NCBI GenBank assembly: GCA_009837355.1
Contig: VXTR01000012.1
Location: forward strand, 1 to 56,509
Direction: 5' to 3'
Length of the DNA stretch: 56,509 nucleotides
From: Chloroflexota bacterium
GTDB lineage: Bacteria; Chloroflexota; Dehalococcoidia; Lucifugimonadales; UBA3495
Of this stretch, positions 26,052 to 35,424 are shown one piece after another. The notes under the pieces are model-generated. The model made no database searches. It saw nothing but the letters and a program-made list of their open reading frames with translations, and had not been told where the DNA came from. Position 1 is the stretch's first letter. Each line of letters opens with the position of its first letter. The position numbers were made by a program, and so were the translations under genes.

Positions 26052-27602
26052 TCATGGCTGCTGGAGATCGAATCCGATTTGTTGGAGAAGCCCCTGTATC
26101 AAATCGATGTCCGACAATTGCAACCCGCCGATCAACACTGAACAAACAGTGAGGACGACTACCAACCAAGTCAGCTTGTTCACGTTTTTTTGGAGGCGAA
26201 CGTTTTCATAGGCGTTAATGATCGCTCCAGTCTGGGCAAGTTGGTCCCGCACGGCACGTTCAGTGCGCTGAAGCCAATCGCTCCGCTTGGAGATGCGCCG
26301 CTGGAATACTGTTGACAATGTGTCATCGGGAGTGTACAGCTCTGGTTCACACGGAACGAACATCCTGGTTGACCGGGAGTACCAACCTGAGGCGCCAATG
26401 TCATTTGCGAATTCCGTCGAAACCGCTTCAATATCGGGGAGCGAAAATATGTGGTCTTGCAATCGTTGCAGATTGGCTACGCTATTCCCACTCTGCCCAA
26501 ATCGAAAGTCGTCAGAGTTCCTGACCCGGTTGAGAGTTTCGGTAAAGACGTCAAACAGAGACGACCCTGCCCACATGCAGAACAGATCGTGCATGTTCTC
26601 GTCGAGATAAAGAATTTGAGCAAGCTGTCCTTTGTGGCCACCGTAGTCGCCCACCAGTCTCGAAAACCTGGGTTCGTTTGCCGTCAACGTTGAGTAGCGC
26701 AGCGGGGCAGCAAGGTACTGGCGCTGTATCGAGAAGTGCAGTTCTGGTACTGACGAATGTCTCCATGCTTCCCAATTTGCATCAAGCCCCAGGATACGTA
26801 GGTACTCGAGGCCTGCGGCCGAGCGGGATTCACGGTCAGCGAACGGCGTAGCCTTTTGTAAGGTTAAGAACTCACAAATCGGGACTCGCCCGTCAATTGG
26901 GTCGGAAGAAAAAATGCCTGGGATGTGCTCTCGGAACCAGAACGTGAAATCGTCAGAAATTTGCGCCCTGATAAGTTCTATAGCCTCGGTTTTCTGCTCC
27001 CTAGGTGTGTGGGTTGAGAAACCTGCAGCGACGGGGCGGGTGTAGGTATCTCGACTTTTGCGCAATGCGGTGTCGAAGCTGGTCGAAAAATCTTCTTCGA
27101 ACACGAAGCAGATAGCGATACACGTGATCGCGGGTGAAATGCGGTGAGCTTTTGCCAGCGCGTAGGCTACTGTAGGCGGCATATCAACCAAACGACTAGG
27201 ACCAATGAATTTCCTAGGAAGGCCCTTGGGTTCCCAGGTTCCTAGGTTGACCCATCCCCCTCCGTGGGCTACTTTGTGGAATCGCTTGATCCAAGAATCC
27301 AGCGGCTCCGCGTCGTACTCGGATCGGCTACTAGACCTGTTGAAGCTGCTCAGGTTTTCGATTAGTTCGTCCGTGTGGGCTGGCGTATAAAACTCCACTG
27401 CCCAAGCGCAATGCACAACCACCGCCTCATCGTCAGGCGGAGTAGTTAGGCGATTTTCTTCAGGATCGCGCTCTTTATGGAAATCGGCAACCTCGCGTTG
27501 ATGTTGACGCAGCTCACGCCGCGTTTCTCTTTCGCCACGGGACAACCAACGGAAGCCCGCCAACACCTTACGGAAAAATTCTGCCGTCAACTTTTCTCGC
27601 AC
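26052..27602 (-). CDS. hypothetical protein with C-terminal membrane anchor
   Basis: 516-residue protein without a recognised catalytic motif. The N-terminal ~60 residues are very basic and helical; the middle is soluble alpha/beta. The last 50 residues comprise a charged helix and one clear membrane helix (LTWLVVVLTVCSVLIGGL) followed by a short amphipathic tail. The helix-anchor end recalls CorA-like and immunity-type membrane proteins, but the CorA GMN motif is absent. The start is probably GTG 27602 or TTG 27590, since AGGAG overlaps the GTG. It lies between hsdR and the pentapeptide gene on the same strand, so a defence-island role is possible. Confidence 0.6.
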   Translation of the reverse strand: MREKLTAEFFRKVLAGFRWLSRGERETRRELRQHQREVADFHKERDPEENRLTTPPDDEAVVVHCAWAVEFYTPAHTDELIENLSSFNRSSSRSEYDAEPLDSWIKRFHKVAHGGGWVNLGTWEPKGLPRKFIGPSRLVDMPPTVAYALAKAHRISPAITCIAICFVFEEDFSTSFDTALRKSRDTYTRPVAAGFSTHTPREQKTEAIELIRAQISDDFTFWFREHIPGIFSSDPIDGRVPICEFLTLQKATPFADRESRSAAGLEYLRILGLDANWEAWRHSSVPELHFSIQRQYLAAPLRYSTLTANEPRFSRLVGDYGGHKGQLAQILYLDENMHDLFCMWAGSSLFDVFTETLNRVRNSDDFRFGQSGNSVANLQRLQDHIFSLPDIEAVSTEFANDIGASGWYSRSTRMFVPCEPELYTPDDTLSTVFQRRISKRSDWLQRTERAVRDQLAQTGAIINAYENVRLQKNVNKLTWLVVVLTVCSVLIGGLQLSDIDLIQGLLQQIGFDLQQP

Positions 27603-27737
27603 TCCTGTTAAACTGGGTTCATTGTTACGGCCTCTGAACCGGGTATCCAGTCACTATGCATGCAAGTAGACAGAATCCCTCCGCACGGCCCTGCGATGCT
27701 CTGTCGGTTCTTCCACTACGTGTCCGCTGGCGGCAAT

Positions 27738-30700
27738 TTAGGCTAGCACCCACCCTTCTGACAACGCCTCCGCCTGTTCCAACACCGTCAGAGTAGCCTT
27801 CTCCTGCCTGTCGGGCGGGTAGCCGTGCTTGCGCAGGATGCGCCGCACCAGAACACGGAGCTGCGCCCTCACATTCTCCCGCAGCGTCCAGTCGATAGTG
27901 ACGTTGCTGCGGACGGTCTCCACCAACTCGCGGGCGATGGCGCGCAGCGTCTCGTCGCCCAACACCTGCACAGCGCTGTCGTTGGTTTCCAGGGCATCGT
28001 AGAAGGCGAGCTCGTCATCAGTCAATCCGAGCCTTTCACCCCTAGACGCCGCCTCCCGCATCTCCCTGGCCAGTTGGATCAGTTCCTCAATGACTTGCGC
28101 CGCCTCTATCGCCCGGTTTTGGTAGCGGCGGAGGGTCTGTTCCAGCATCTCAGCGAAGGAGCGGGCTTGAACCACGTTAGCGCGCCGGCGGCTTGATAAT
28201 TCGCCTCGGAGCAGCTTTTGCAACAACTCAACCGCCAGGTTGCGCTGGGGCATCCCCTGAACCTCGGCCAGGAACTCCTCGGACAGCACCGATATATCCG
28301 GTTTGTCCAATCCAGCCGCCGCGAAGATGTCAATCATTCCTTCGGACGCCACCGCGCGGGAAACTATCTGTCGCACGGCCAGTTCCAGTTCCTCTTCCGG
28401 GCGTGCCTCTCCCGCGGTCTGCTTAGATAGGGCGGCCAGCACCGCCTGGAAGAAACCCACGTCGTCGCGGATGCGGAAGGTCTCCTCATGTGGCACTGCC
28501 AGGGCAAAGGCTTGGGATAGCTCGCGTACTGCCGTCATGCAACGGTCCTTGCCGTTTTCCTGAGCCAGGATGTGCTCCTGCGCCGCCGGAAGCAATCCCA
28601 GCCGCTCCGACGGTGTGCCGCTGGTCCACTTCGACCAGTCGAAGCCGTGGAACAAGGCAGAGCCAACATCGTACTTCTCCAGCATGACGGCAACCGCTTC
28701 TTCTTTGTCTATGGCAGTCCGTCCGGTTCCCCCGCTCTCGGTGTAGGTGACCAGCGCCTGACGCAGGTCGTTGGCCAGTCCCAAGTAGTCCACCACCAAC
28801 CCGCCGGGTTTGTCCTTGAACACCCGGTTCACCCGAGCGATGGCCTGCATCAACCCGTGCCCCCGCATTGGCTTGTCCAGGTACATGGTATGCAGGCTGG
28901 GCGCGTCGAAGCCGGTAAGCCACATATCCCGCACCAGCACAATGCGGAAGGGGTCGTCAGGGTCCCGGAAACGGTTGGCAAGGGCCTCCCGCCGGGCTTT
29001 GTTCCTCACATGCTGCTGCCACTCCAACGGGTCCGACGCGGAACCGGTCATCACCACCTTGATGGCGCCTTTGGCGTCGTCGTCATGGTGCCATTCCGGG
29101 CGCAGGCGAACCAGTTCGTCGTACAAGTCAACGCAGATGCGTCGACTCATGCACACCACCATCGCCTTCCCCTCCAGCGCCTCCAGCCGCTGCTCGAGAT
29201 GGTCCACGATGTCCTGGGCAATCTGCCTGACCCGGTTTTCGGCGCCGACAATGGCCTCCAATTGCGCCCACTTGGTCTTCAGCCGTTCCTTGAGTTCGAT
29301 CTCCTCACCCTCGGTGGCTTCCTCGAAATCAGGGTCGATAGCCGGCCGTTCGCTTTCGTCCAGTTCCAGCCGGGCCAGGCGGCTTTCGTAGTGAATGGGC
29401 ACCGTGGCCCTGTCCTCCACGGAACGCTGGATGTCGTAGATGCTGATGTAGTCGCCGAACACCGCCCGGGTGTTGGCGTCCTGCAACTCGATGGGCGTCC
29501 CGGTGAAACCGACAAAGGAGGCGTTGGGTAGCGCGTCCCTCATGTGCCGGGCATAGCCGTCAACGAAGTCGTACTGGCTGCGGTGGGCCTCGTCGGCGAT
29601 GACGACTATGTTGCGCCGCTCCGACAGAGTGGGGTAGGTGTCGCCCCGCTCCTCAGGAAAGAACTTCTGGATCGTGGTGAACACCACGCCCCCCGCGTTT
29701 ACCGACAGTTTTTCCCGTAGGTCAGCCCGGCTTTCGGCTTGCACGGGAGGCTGACGCAACAAATCCTGGCAACGGGAGAAGGTAGTGAAAAGCTGGTCGT
29801 CCAAGTCGTTGCGGTCGGTGAGGACAACAATGGTGGGGTTCTCCATCGCCGGCTCACGCACGATGGCCCCGGCATAGAAGGCCATGGTCAGGCTCTTGCC
29901 CGAACCCTGCGTGTGCCAGACTACCCCGATGCGTCGGTCGCCGGGAGCGCCTCCCGGCCTGCTCCCCGTTTCGTACCTGCCGCGAATTGAGCCCGCAGCG
30001 ATTGCCTGCTCCTGTTGCAACTCTGCTGCCCGCAGGGTCTCGCTCACGGCGGCACGAACGGCGTGGAACTGGTGGTAGCCGGCCATCTTCTTGACGAGCT
30101 TGCCGCTCCCGTCGTCATCAAACACGATGAAATCGCGCAGCAGCGCCAGAAACCGCTCCGGGTAGCAGGCGCCCTCCAGCATCACCTGCAGTTCGGTCAA
30201 GTCAAGAGCCGCCAGTGTCTCGCCGGTGACAGTGCGCCAGGGCTTGAACCATTCTCTGCCCGCGCCCAGGACGCCGATACGAGCTTCAAGGCCATCGGAG
30301 ACCATCAGCATTTCGTTCATAGAGAACAAGGTGGGGAGTTCCGCCTGGTAAGTCTGGAGCTGTTGCCAGGCGCTCCAGATGGTGGCGTCCTCGTCGGCAG
30401 GATTCTTCAACTCGATAACGCCGAGGGGCAGGCCGTTGACGAACAAAACAACGTCGGGTCGGCGGTTGTTCCGGTTTCCGCCCACCGTTTCGGTGACGGT
30501 GAACTGGTTGACCGCCAGCCAGTCGTTGACCGCCCAATCGTCAAAGTCGATAACCTTGGCCGGCTCGCCCCGTATATCGCCGTCGGCGGAGCGGTACTCC
30601 ACCGTTACCCCATTGACCAGCATTCGGTGGAAGGAACGGTTGCGGGCCTCCAGCGTCGCCCCTTCGGGCTGAGTCAGTTTGCGGAAGGCGTCGTCAAGGG

Positions 30701-30896
30701 CTGAAGCCGGCAGGGACGGGTTCAATCTACCCAGAGCATCACGCAGCCGCCGCTCCAGTACCACTTGCCCGTAGTCATCGCGCTCCGCGCCCGGTGCACC
30801 AGGCGCGATGTCAGGCCCGTGGGCTGTCTGCCACCCAATGGTGACGAGCCATTCCAGCGTGGCGGCTTCCACGGTTGATTCGGTGAGAGTGGTCAC
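27738..30896 (-). CDS. hsdR: type I restriction enzyme, subunit R (HsdR)
   Basis: 1052-residue restriction/translocation subunit. The N-terminal PD-(D/E)xK nuclease shows [21 protein letters not shown] (D148, E162, K164). The SF2 translocase has Walker A TQGSGKS (329-335), DEAH (435-438), GFTGTPI and the late [14 protein letters not shown] motif VI region. A helical C-terminal domain for binding the methylase core follows. The start is GTG 30896, 15 bases after the PIN-like gene, so it is the last gene of the minus-strand restriction operon. All catalytic motifs look intact. Confidence 0.95.
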   Translation of the reverse strand: MTTLTESTVEAATLEWLVTIGWQTAHGPDIAPGAPGAERDDYGQVVLERRLRDALGRLNPSLPASALDDAFRKLTQPEGATLEARNRSFHRMLVNGVTVEYRSADGDIRGEPAKVIDFDDWAVNDWLAVNQFTVTETVGGNRNNRRPDVVLFVNGLPLGVIELKNPADEDATIWSAWQQLQTYQAELPTLFSMNEMLMVSDGLEARIGVLGAGREWFKPWRTVTGETLAALDLTELQVMLEGACYPERFLALLRDFIVFDDDGSGKLVKKMAGYHQFHAVRAAVSETLRAAELQQEQAIAAGSIRGRYETGSRPGGAPGDRRIGVVWHTQGSGKSLTMAFYAGAIVREPAMENPTIVVLTDRNDLDDQLFTTFSRCQDLLRQPPVQAESRADLREKLSVNAGGVVFTTIQKFFPEERGDTYPTLSERRNIVVIADEAHRSQYDFVDGYARHMRDALPNASFVGFTGTPIELQDANTRAVFGDYISIYDIQRSVEDRATVPIHYESRLARLELDESERPAIDPDFEEATEGEEIELKERLKTKWAQLEAIVGAENRVRQIAQDIVDHLEQRLEALEGKAMVVCMSRRICVDLYDELVRLRPEWHHDDDAKGAIKVVMTGSASDPLEWQQHVRNKARREALANRFRDPDDPFRIVLVRDMWLTGFDAPSLHTMYLDKPMRGHGLMQAIARVNRVFKDKPGGLVVDYLGLANDLRQALVTYTESGGTGRTAIDKEEAVAVMLEKYDVGSALFHGFDWSKWTSGTPSERLGLLPAAQEHILAQENGKDRCMTAVRELSQAFALAVPHEETFRIRDDVGFFQAVLAALSKQTAGEARPEEELELAVRQIVSRAVASEGMIDIFAAAGLDKPDISVLSEEFLAEVQGMPQRNLAVELLQKLLRGELSSRRRANVVQARSFAEMLEQTLRRYQNRAIEAAQVIEELIQLAREMREAASRGERLGLTDDELAFYDALETNDSAVQVLGDETLRAIARELVETVRSNVTIDWTLRENVRAQLRVLVRRILRKHGYPPDRQEKATLTVLEQAEALSEGWVLA

Positions 30897-30911
30897 GGCT
30901 AGCGCTCGCGA

Positions 30912-31307
30912 TTATATCGCCATGGGCCTGAGACTGGGTGTTGATGTTGGGTTGGAGGCAGTGGCACGGTAATGTCGGTTTCCCGAACGCCCTTGGGTAT
31001 TTTCGAGAAACTTGGGCAAAACGAATGACAGGATGCGTAGTTGCTCCCTACCGGTCATGCGGCCGCCGGGTCGATGGATCAATATCGTTCTGACGTTGCT
31101 CGTTTGGAGCAGCGCCTTATGATGTCGTCGCGCGCGGTCATCAGCGTGGACCCACACCGCTCCGCGAGCTTGGCACCAAGCAATGATTTCGGGATCCAGG
31201 GCACCCCTGCGGCCGAACTCTGCCTCGGCAGTGGTAAAGTTGTAGCCCACTAGATTCAACGCATCCGCCACCGCAGGCGTAAGCGACTCATCCAGCAGGA
31301 ATAGCAA
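30912..31307 (-). CDS. DUF5615-type PIN-like protein (putative toxin)
   Basis: 131-residue Mut7-C/PIN-like protein. With TTG 31307 as start the product opens LLFLLDESLTPAVADALNLVGYNF, matching the family's usual MKFLLDENLSP N-terminus, and continues with DPEIIAWCQARGAVWVHADDR, where the acidic PIN-like residues lie. An ATG start at 31373 would overlap the upstream gene by 65 bases and adds unrelated residues. The TTG comes one base after the DUF433 stop, indicating coupled translation. DUF433-DUF5615 pairs are widely regarded as toxin-antitoxin-like modules. Followed 15 bases later by hsdR. Confidence 0.72.
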   Translation of the reverse strand: MLFLLDESLTPAVADALNLVGYNFTTAEAEFGRRGALDPEIIAWCQARGAVWVHADDRARRHHKALLQTSNVRTILIHRPGGRMTGREQLRILSFVLPKFLENTQGRSGNRHYRATASNPTSTPSLRPMAI

Positions 31308-31308
31308 C

Positions 31309-31998
31309 TCATTGGGATTGGAGCCGGAATTCCCAATCACAAGCAGCTTGCACCGCTTTGGGCGACACCCCATACGCGCCGGCCACCCATTCCATTGAGT
31401 CTCCCGCTGCCACCATACCGGCCAGTGAACGAGTAGGGATTCGTGTCCCTTGGACGCATGGAGCGCCGAACTGTACAGAGGGTTTTAGAATTACGCCGGC
31501 ATAAGGCTCCCATGAAATCGCTTTACGGCTTTCCCCGCCGAACGTAAGGCCGTGTATCGGGAGCAGAAACTCCCTCACTATATCGAGAGCAATCTGGCCG
31601 TGGCGGCTCCCCGAAACTAGCCGGCTTTCCCACTCAGCAAAGACCTGCCCTCTGCCGGCCCAAAGGGTTTCAGTGGCAAAGGGATGCCGAACGCCGGTTG
31701 CTTCGCGCAGCCAGCGTTCCGTTCCCCTTATTTCATTCCAACTGGCGCCGGCTGCACGCAGCGCAGCGATGACCCGCATGGAAATCAAGTCATCGAAATC
31801 GATGAGCAGTTCGCGGCCTGCTACTTGCGCCAGTTCGGGGGCGGCAAACCCACGGCGAATCCACCTGACCAGCTTAGTGGAGCGCATAGGGTAGATGGCG
31901 TCAGCGTTCTCAGTTGCACGCAGATAGCGAGCGGCCTCGGCCGGCTCATAGATGCCTTCCCAAACAGGCGTGGTGGCAGGTTCAATTGCAGTCGTCAC
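31309..31998 (-). CDS. DUF433 domain protein (putative antitoxin)
   Basis: 229-residue protein with two parts. An N-terminal MerR-like helix-turn-helix region (IYEPAEAARYLRATENADA, then STKLVRWIRRGF) precedes a C-terminal DUF433 domain (SVQFGAPCVQGTRIPTRSLA to the end). The start is taken as GTG 31998 with GTGGAGG about 9 bases upstream; ATG 32028 would add ten residues. It pairs with the DUF5615 PIN-like gene one base downstream, and the unit lies between the deoxyribosyltransferase/TIR-like gene and hsdR. Confidence 0.7.
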   Translation of the reverse strand: MTTAIEPATTPVWEGIYEPAEAARYLRATENADAIYPMRSTKLVRWIRRGFAAPELAQVAGRELLIDFDDLISMRVIAALRAAGASWNEIRGTERWLREATGVRHPFATETLWAGRGQVFAEWESRLVSGSRHGQIALDIVREFLLPIHGLTFGGESRKAISWEPYAGVILKPSVQFGAPCVQGTRIPTRSLAGMVAAGDSMEWVAGAYGVSPKAVQAACDWEFRLQSQ

Positions 31999-32076
31999 GG
32001 TGGAGCGCCTCCACCTCGAAACTATCATAAGCGTTGGGCATCTGCAACACGCCACCAACACGGGTAAGGGTGGACA

Positions 32077-33063
32077 TTAGCCCCGGTGCTGCTCTGGCCC
32101 TTCACCGATGACAGCCAGGATGCGATTCTTCAGGCTTTCACGCAGCTCTTCGGGAGTGGTCCAGACGATGTGGTTGTAGTGATTGGTGTCGAAATGCAGG
32201 GCACACACCTTATCCTTCCGACAAGTGAAGATGACCGGAATGCCAAGACCATGGGCGAACCCTGCCTCGTAGTAAACACCGCCTCTAGCCCCATCTTTAC
32301 CCTGAGTGAAGTCCGCCACCAGGAACCTTGATCGCCTGATCTCCGCGATGATTTCGTCGTCGATCTTGTTGATATGTTCCTTACGGTCAATTCGCAGCGG
32401 CTTATACCCAGCGTCCCCGATGGCTGGTTCGATACCTTTCTCACAAGCCTCTTTAGTGCTTTCGTGAAACCACATAGCAACAAACGCTTGGGACGAGTCC
32501 AATGCGTCTTCTTCACGCTGAAGCTCGTCCACCCTGGTGTGGCCTTCGACTGACACCCTCCAATTTACATTCCGACCGAACTCAGGGCCAAATGGGTCCC
32601 GTTCCAACCAGCCTTTCTTTTCTAGGTAATCTAAGAGGTACCGGACATCAAGCTGTTCTGTCGATTCAGACCAAGCCAGTATTTCGTCCCAAATTCCCTG
32701 AAGATGGCCAAATTTACCCAAGCTTTGCGACCTGGTGCCCCAAGAAATATACCTAAGCAATCTATCGGCTCGCGCGTGCACTGGTAGTGGTCGTTTGCTA
32801 CGCAATTCCTCGTAGACTCTGAACGTAATTTGCGGCTTGTAGTTCCCGCGGCACCACTGGTCGATAAGCCACGTGGTCAGCCGCGCCTTTCCGCTGTCCC
32901 GCATCGGCTTGACAAAGATATCCAGCATTGCCTCCGTGATCATATAACCCGCGAAAGCGCGTTTCGACTCCTTTACGTCGTAGATTTTCTTCTCTGGGTC
33001 GTAGCTTCCTTCTGCCTCGTATCTAGTTCCCCAAATAGGGCAAGTTTGGATCGGTTCTGTCAT
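32077..33063 (-). CDS. deoxyribosyltransferase/TIR-like Rossmann protein in the restriction operon
   Basis: 328-residue protein. Residues 1-190 are an unassigned, partly helical, winged-helix-like region beginning with CPIWGTRYEAEG. Residues ~190-320 form a Rossmann-like domain: AFVAMWFHES (first strand), SRFLVADFTQGKDGARGGVYYEAGFAHGLGIPVI, and HYNHIVW. The YYEAGFAHGLG motif with E266 corresponds to the catalytic Glu motif of nucleoside deoxyribosyltransferase and TIR-like hydrolases that attack N-glycosidic bonds, including NAD+. ATG 33063 has GGAG at 9 bases and lies 2 bases after the hsdS stop, so the pair is coupled. An NAD- or nucleotide-targeting effector role is inferred. Confidence 0.65.
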   Translation of the reverse strand: MTEPIQTCPIWGTRYEAEGSYDPEKKIYDVKESKRAFAGYMITEAMLDIFVKPMRDSGKARLTTWLIDQWCRGNYKPQITFRVYEELRSKRPLPVHARADRLLRYISWGTRSQSLGKFGHLQGIWDEILAWSESTEQLDVRYLLDYLEKKGWLERDPFGPEFGRNVNWRVSVEGHTRVDELQREEDALDSSQAFVAMWFHESTKEACEKGIEPAIGDAGYKPLRIDRKEHINKIDDEIIAEIRRSRFLVADFTQGKDGARGGVYYEAGFAHGLGIPVIFTCRKDKVCALHFDTNHYNHIVWTTPEELRESLKNRILAVIGEGPEQHRG

Positions 33064-33065
33064 CG

Positions 33066-34694
33066 TTAAGTGCTCCATTGATTTGCGATTATTTCCCCGG
33101 AAACCAGCTTTGGCAGCAACGCATCCCGCTGGGCAGCGAGGAAGCGGGATTCGTGGATGTTTGAAACTATTTTATCGGTCCACTGCCAAACCACTTCAGC
33201 ATAGGACCGAGCAACTTCAAGACCCGGCAACCCGATCTTGTATAAGGCCATATCCTTCCAGTTAGCGCGCGGCATTCTTGTGCCCGTCGACGTGGCGTCG
33301 GTGTAGTCGATAAACTCGGCGCTGGACAAATGGCCTAACGCCAAGCCAAACCAGTCGCTCGGTTTCGGCGAGACGACTACTATATCTGTCGAACAAACCC
33401 CATCTAATGGTGCAACGCCAACTTTGTGGAAGTATGGCCTCAACTTCCCGAACAGGATGTCGCTTTTATGGAATCTGAATTTGCCGCTCGCCAGACCCTC
33501 CGCATGATCCCACTCTGATAGAGCGACGCACTTTCTCGGCATATGCTCAAGGGCGATGTAAGGGGTACCAGGGCCAATATCCTTCGGCTTAACCGCTTGC
33601 CGGCGTTGAGTCGCTACGTCCCCAATCTCGCCTACCGTCCAACCTTCCGGTATCTCTCCCAGCTCCGAATCCACCAGGCGGTCGGGGAACAGGTCCCACA
33701 GATCCAGGGATAGGTAGGGTTCCCGGCCCTCAATCTTGGTGCGGACGGGGCCGAAGTCCACGAACCAGTCCTGGAAGATGGCCCGGGCCATCGCCTCCAG
33801 CGTCTCGTTCAACCGCCGGTTCAGCTCGATCTTGTCGTCCAGCGCGCCGAGGATGTGGGCGATGGCCCGCTGTTCGGGCAGGGGCGGGAGCATGAACCTA
33901 AACTGTTTAATCCGATCTGGAGACGTGTGTTTCACCGTAGTGCCGGTTGCACTGGCAAGGACCTCTTGGCGATAGTCTGCGGTACACATGACATAGTAGA
34001 GGAATCTCGTATCGATCGCTTCGGCTCTCTTGGGAGTAACCTTTCCAAGACGTTGGTTGTGCAAATAGCGGCGTCCCTCTGGCCTATCGGGTACTAGTGC
34101 TGGGTACCCAAGAGTGTCCGACAGTTTGCTCAGGTCGGTCATCGTGACCAGCAAATCACCTTTGCTGAGAACAAATTCTTCGGGCACATGCCCGTCGTAA
34201 AATTTGAACCTCTCACCCTTAAACCCTCCGCCGACGCCGAAGTTACCAGGCGTGAGCAACACGTCGCCTCGAGGTTCGTCGTGTATGTAATCGCCCTTGA
34301 AAGCGAACCCGTGCTTTATATCAACCATGTCCCCGATAGACACCTGGGCCCACCCGCCGTAACCCTTTGACGTCAATTCGAGACCCACATCCTGCACGAC
34401 CACGTAATCCCGCTCTATCTCCCGGTGGAAGCTCTCCGGGAGCCTGGCCCAGTCGTGGGTTTGCACCAAGATGGGGATGTCGGACTGCTCCAGGGCCTTG
34501 ACCAGCTCGACGTACTCGTAGCCCAGTGGTTCCAGGGTGGGGCTGCGCAAAACCAGGTCCAGGTTGCTGCCGTCGTGGCTCCGGCCGTCGACGCGGCTGC
34601 CGTAGGCCCACACCTCCACGCCGGGCACGTGCTCGCGCAGCAGCGCCTCCAGTTCTTCCCGGTAGGGGAGCGGCAAGTTCAGGCGGTCAGTCAT
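33066..34694 (-). CDS. hsdS: type I specificity subunit HsdS fused to an N-terminal nucleotidyltransferase domain
   Basis: 542 residues. Residues 1-105 form an MNT-like nucleotidyltransferase fold: VEVWAYGSRVDGRSHDGSNLDLVL, with the G-S motif (32-33) and a metal-site variant N44-L-D46 in place of D-x-D. From ~113 an HsdS follows: target-recognition domain 1 (~113-270), spacer helix (LPPLPEQRAIAHILGALDD to QDWFVDFGPVRTK), target-recognition domain 2 (~345-500) and a terminal helix. The ATG at 34694 overlaps the PIN toxin gene by 8 bases. HsdS confers DNA sequence recognition on the HsdM/HsdR complex; the nucleotidyltransferase addition is unusual (see findings). Confidence 0.88.
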   Translation of the reverse strand: MTDRLNLPLPYREELEALLREHVPGVEVWAYGSRVDGRSHDGSNLDLVLRSPTLEPLGYEYVELVKALEQSDIPILVQTHDWARLPESFHREIERDYVVVQDVGLELTSKGYGGWAQVSIGDMVDIKHGFAFKGDYIHDEPRGDVLLTPGNFGVGGGFKGERFKFYDGHVPEEFVLSKGDLLVTMTDLSKLSDTLGYPALVPDRPEGRRYLHNQRLGKVTPKRAEAIDTRFLYYVMCTADYRQEVLASATGTTVKHTSPDRIKQFRFMLPPLPEQRAIAHILGALDDKIELNRRLNETLEAMARAIFQDWFVDFGPVRTKIEGREPYLSLDLWDLFPDRLVDSELGEIPEGWTVGEIGDVATQRRQAVKPKDIGPGTPYIALEHMPRKCVALSEWDHAEGLASGKFRFHKSDILFGKLRPYFHKVGVAPLDGVCSTDIVVVSPKPSDWFGLALGHLSSAEFIDYTDATSTGTRMPRANWKDMALYKIGLPGLEVARSYAEVVWQWTDKIVSNIHESRFLAAQRDALLPKLVSGEIIANQWST

Positions 34695-35103
34695 CGTTGT
34701 CCTCGAAGGGGTTCAGCACCGAAACGCCGGTGGGCGCGAAGTCGCGGACGTTGCGGGTGGCGACGGTGAAGCCGTGCTCAAGGGCAGTGGCCGCGATAAA
34801 CAGGTCAACACTTTCGTTGCCAACGGAGGCTGAGAGGCGGCCCCAGCGAGACGCGATAGCAACATCCACCGGCAAAATGCGGTCTGCAAACCATGACAGG
34901 ATTCGCTCATACCACTGCGCCAAGTCACGGGCAAAGTCGGGGTTTTGGCGTGTTTGCCGGGCAATTCCGCGCTCAATTTCCCCCATCGTTATCACGCTGA
35001 GGTAAACGTCCGACGCCTGCTGAGCTTCCAACCATCGTGTTGGGGCAGGATTGCGTTCCGGTCGACGCAGCGCGGATACTACGTCGGTGTCCATCAGAAA
35101 CAT
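34687..35103 (-). CDS. PIN-domain toxin (VapC family)
   Basis: 138-residue PIN-domain ribonuclease. Counting from the GTG at 35106, the acidic triad is D6 (FLMDTDVVS), E43 (SVITMGEIERG) and D101 (GNESVDLFIAATA), the standard VapC spacing. ATG 35103 is preferred because GGAG lies 5 bases upstream; it overlaps the antitoxin stop by one base (TGATG). The other end overlaps hsdS by 8 bases. VapC toxins cleave tRNA or rRNA and are neutralised by the adjacent antitoxin; the target here is unknown. Confidence 0.88.
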   Translation of the reverse strand: MFLMDTDVVSALRRPERNPAPTRWLEAQQASDVYLSVITMGEIERGIARQTRQNPDFARDLAQWYERILSWFADRILPVDVAIASRWGRLSASVGNESVDLFIAATALEHGFTVATRNVRDFAPTGVSVLNPFEDNDD

Positions 35104-35363
35104 CACAACTCCAGGTCGCGAGGTTTCAGCGGGATGCGTTCGAACAAGTCATCCGGCCCACCCTTGGGAATGGCTAACAGGTGCTCGATAAAGTTGGGCG
35201 CGGCGGCTTTCTCCGTCTGGCATAGCCGCTGGTATTCTTCAAAGGCGACCACCACCACCACCGGCTTGCCCCTACGAGTGACCTCCTGGGGTTCTCCGGT
35301 AAGAGCGGCGTCCACCACTGCGCTGAACCGGTTCTTGGCGTCCTGCAATTGCCAGGTAGTCAT
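35103..35363 (-). CDS. Phd/YefM-family antitoxin
   Basis: 86-residue antitoxin. The N-terminal DNA-binding domain reads MTTWQLQDAKNRFSAVVDAAL then PQEVTRRGKPVVVVV, the classic Phd/YefM signature. The C-terminal tail (LAIPKGGPDDLFERIP) should wrap and inhibit the PIN toxin. ATG 35363 has CGGAG 7 bases upstream. Its own -10 box and direct repeats lie just upstream, consistent with autoregulation. Confidence 0.88.
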   Translation of the reverse strand: MTTWQLQDAKNRFSAVVDAALTGEPQEVTRRGKPVVVVVAFEEYQRLCQTEKAAAPNFIEHLLAIPKGGPDDLFERIPLKPRDLEL

Positions 35364-35373
35364 CGTAAGCTCC

Positions 35374-35397
35374 GTCTAGTCTGTCTAGCCTATTATA
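35374..35397 (-). promoter_or_regulatory. promoter and operator-like repeats of the toxin-antitoxin pair
   Basis: Minus strand: -10 TATAAT (35397-35392), followed by two CTAGAC copies separated by AGA (35388-35374) at the expected transcription start. No good -35 is seen. The direct repeats are a plausible Phd operator. Confidence 0.5.
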
Positions 35398-35424
35398 ACG
35401 CGCCCGTTCCGAGAGCCACCATCC

